From: Christensenellaceae bacterium
GTDB taxonomy: Bacteria > Bacillota > Clostridia > Christensenellales > Aristaeellaceae
Assembly (NCBI GenBank): GCA_020025205.1
Contig: JAHHSO010000038.1
Span: 1 to 12,628 of the forward strand
DNA length: 12,628 nucleotides
Direction: 5' to 3'
Shown: positions 12,627 through 12,628 of the stretch, one piece after another
Position numbering within the stretch: position 1 is the stretch's first letter
Layout of the letters: each line of letters begins with the position of its first letter
The notes under the pieces: generated by a model
What the model saw: only the letters and a program-made list of their open reading frames with translations
Database searches by the model: none
Told to the model about the DNA's origin: nothing
Made by a program: the position numbers and the translations under genes

Positions 12627-12628
12627 AT

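Overview
The window looks like a chromosomal segment of a low-to-moderate GC Firmicute, most likely a gut-associated member of the Clostridia. The grounds are strong AGGAGG-type ribosome binding sites, a tau-type dnaX, a YtrA-type GntR regulator with its ABC exporter, and an extracytoplasmic FAD/FMN reductase beside a polar amino acid ABC importer. No rRNA or tRNA gene marks the taxon, so the placement is an inference.

Left part (1-3160): a pepT tripeptidase gene on the minus strand is divergent from dnaX on the plus strand. Both have good sigma-A-like promoters with 17-base spacers, and their -35 hexamers overlap almost completely. Each gene ends at its own hairpin terminator. dnaX is not followed by the usual ybaB and recR genes.

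Middle-left part (3177-5160): a compact minus-strand operon of GntR/YtrA regulator, ABC ATPase and ABC-2 permease. The genes abut or overlap by 4 bases. A TTGACA promoter lies upstream, and a perfect 7-7-7 palindrome over the predicted start region is probably the regulator's own operator. This cassette is clearly more AT-rich than its neighbours and may have been acquired. It is followed by about 500 bases of very AT-rich DNA with a 19-base tandem repeat, a few mini-ORFs with good ribosome binding sites, and the promoter of the next gene.

Middle-right part (5575-11195): a secreted FAD-binding reductase with a C-terminal FMN-binding-like domain, then a LysR-type regulator, then a three-gene amino acid ABC importer (binding protein, permease, ATPase). 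All are on the plus strand and are separated by hairpins and one internal promoter. Together they could sense, import and reduce a small, possibly amino acid-derived, unsaturated compound. This is inferred from context only; the substrate cannot be read from the sequence.

Right part (11196-12628): a decayed 3' end of an IS30-family transposase with an internal stop and an 11-base inverted repeat at its broken edge, a doubtful 66-codon ORF, and a secreted protein of 323 residues that I do not recognise, closed by a good terminator. The strongest candidates for something undescribed are the reductase (its flavinylation motif has Asp at the expected Thr/Ser position) with its regulator/importer neighbourhood, and the orphan secreted protein.
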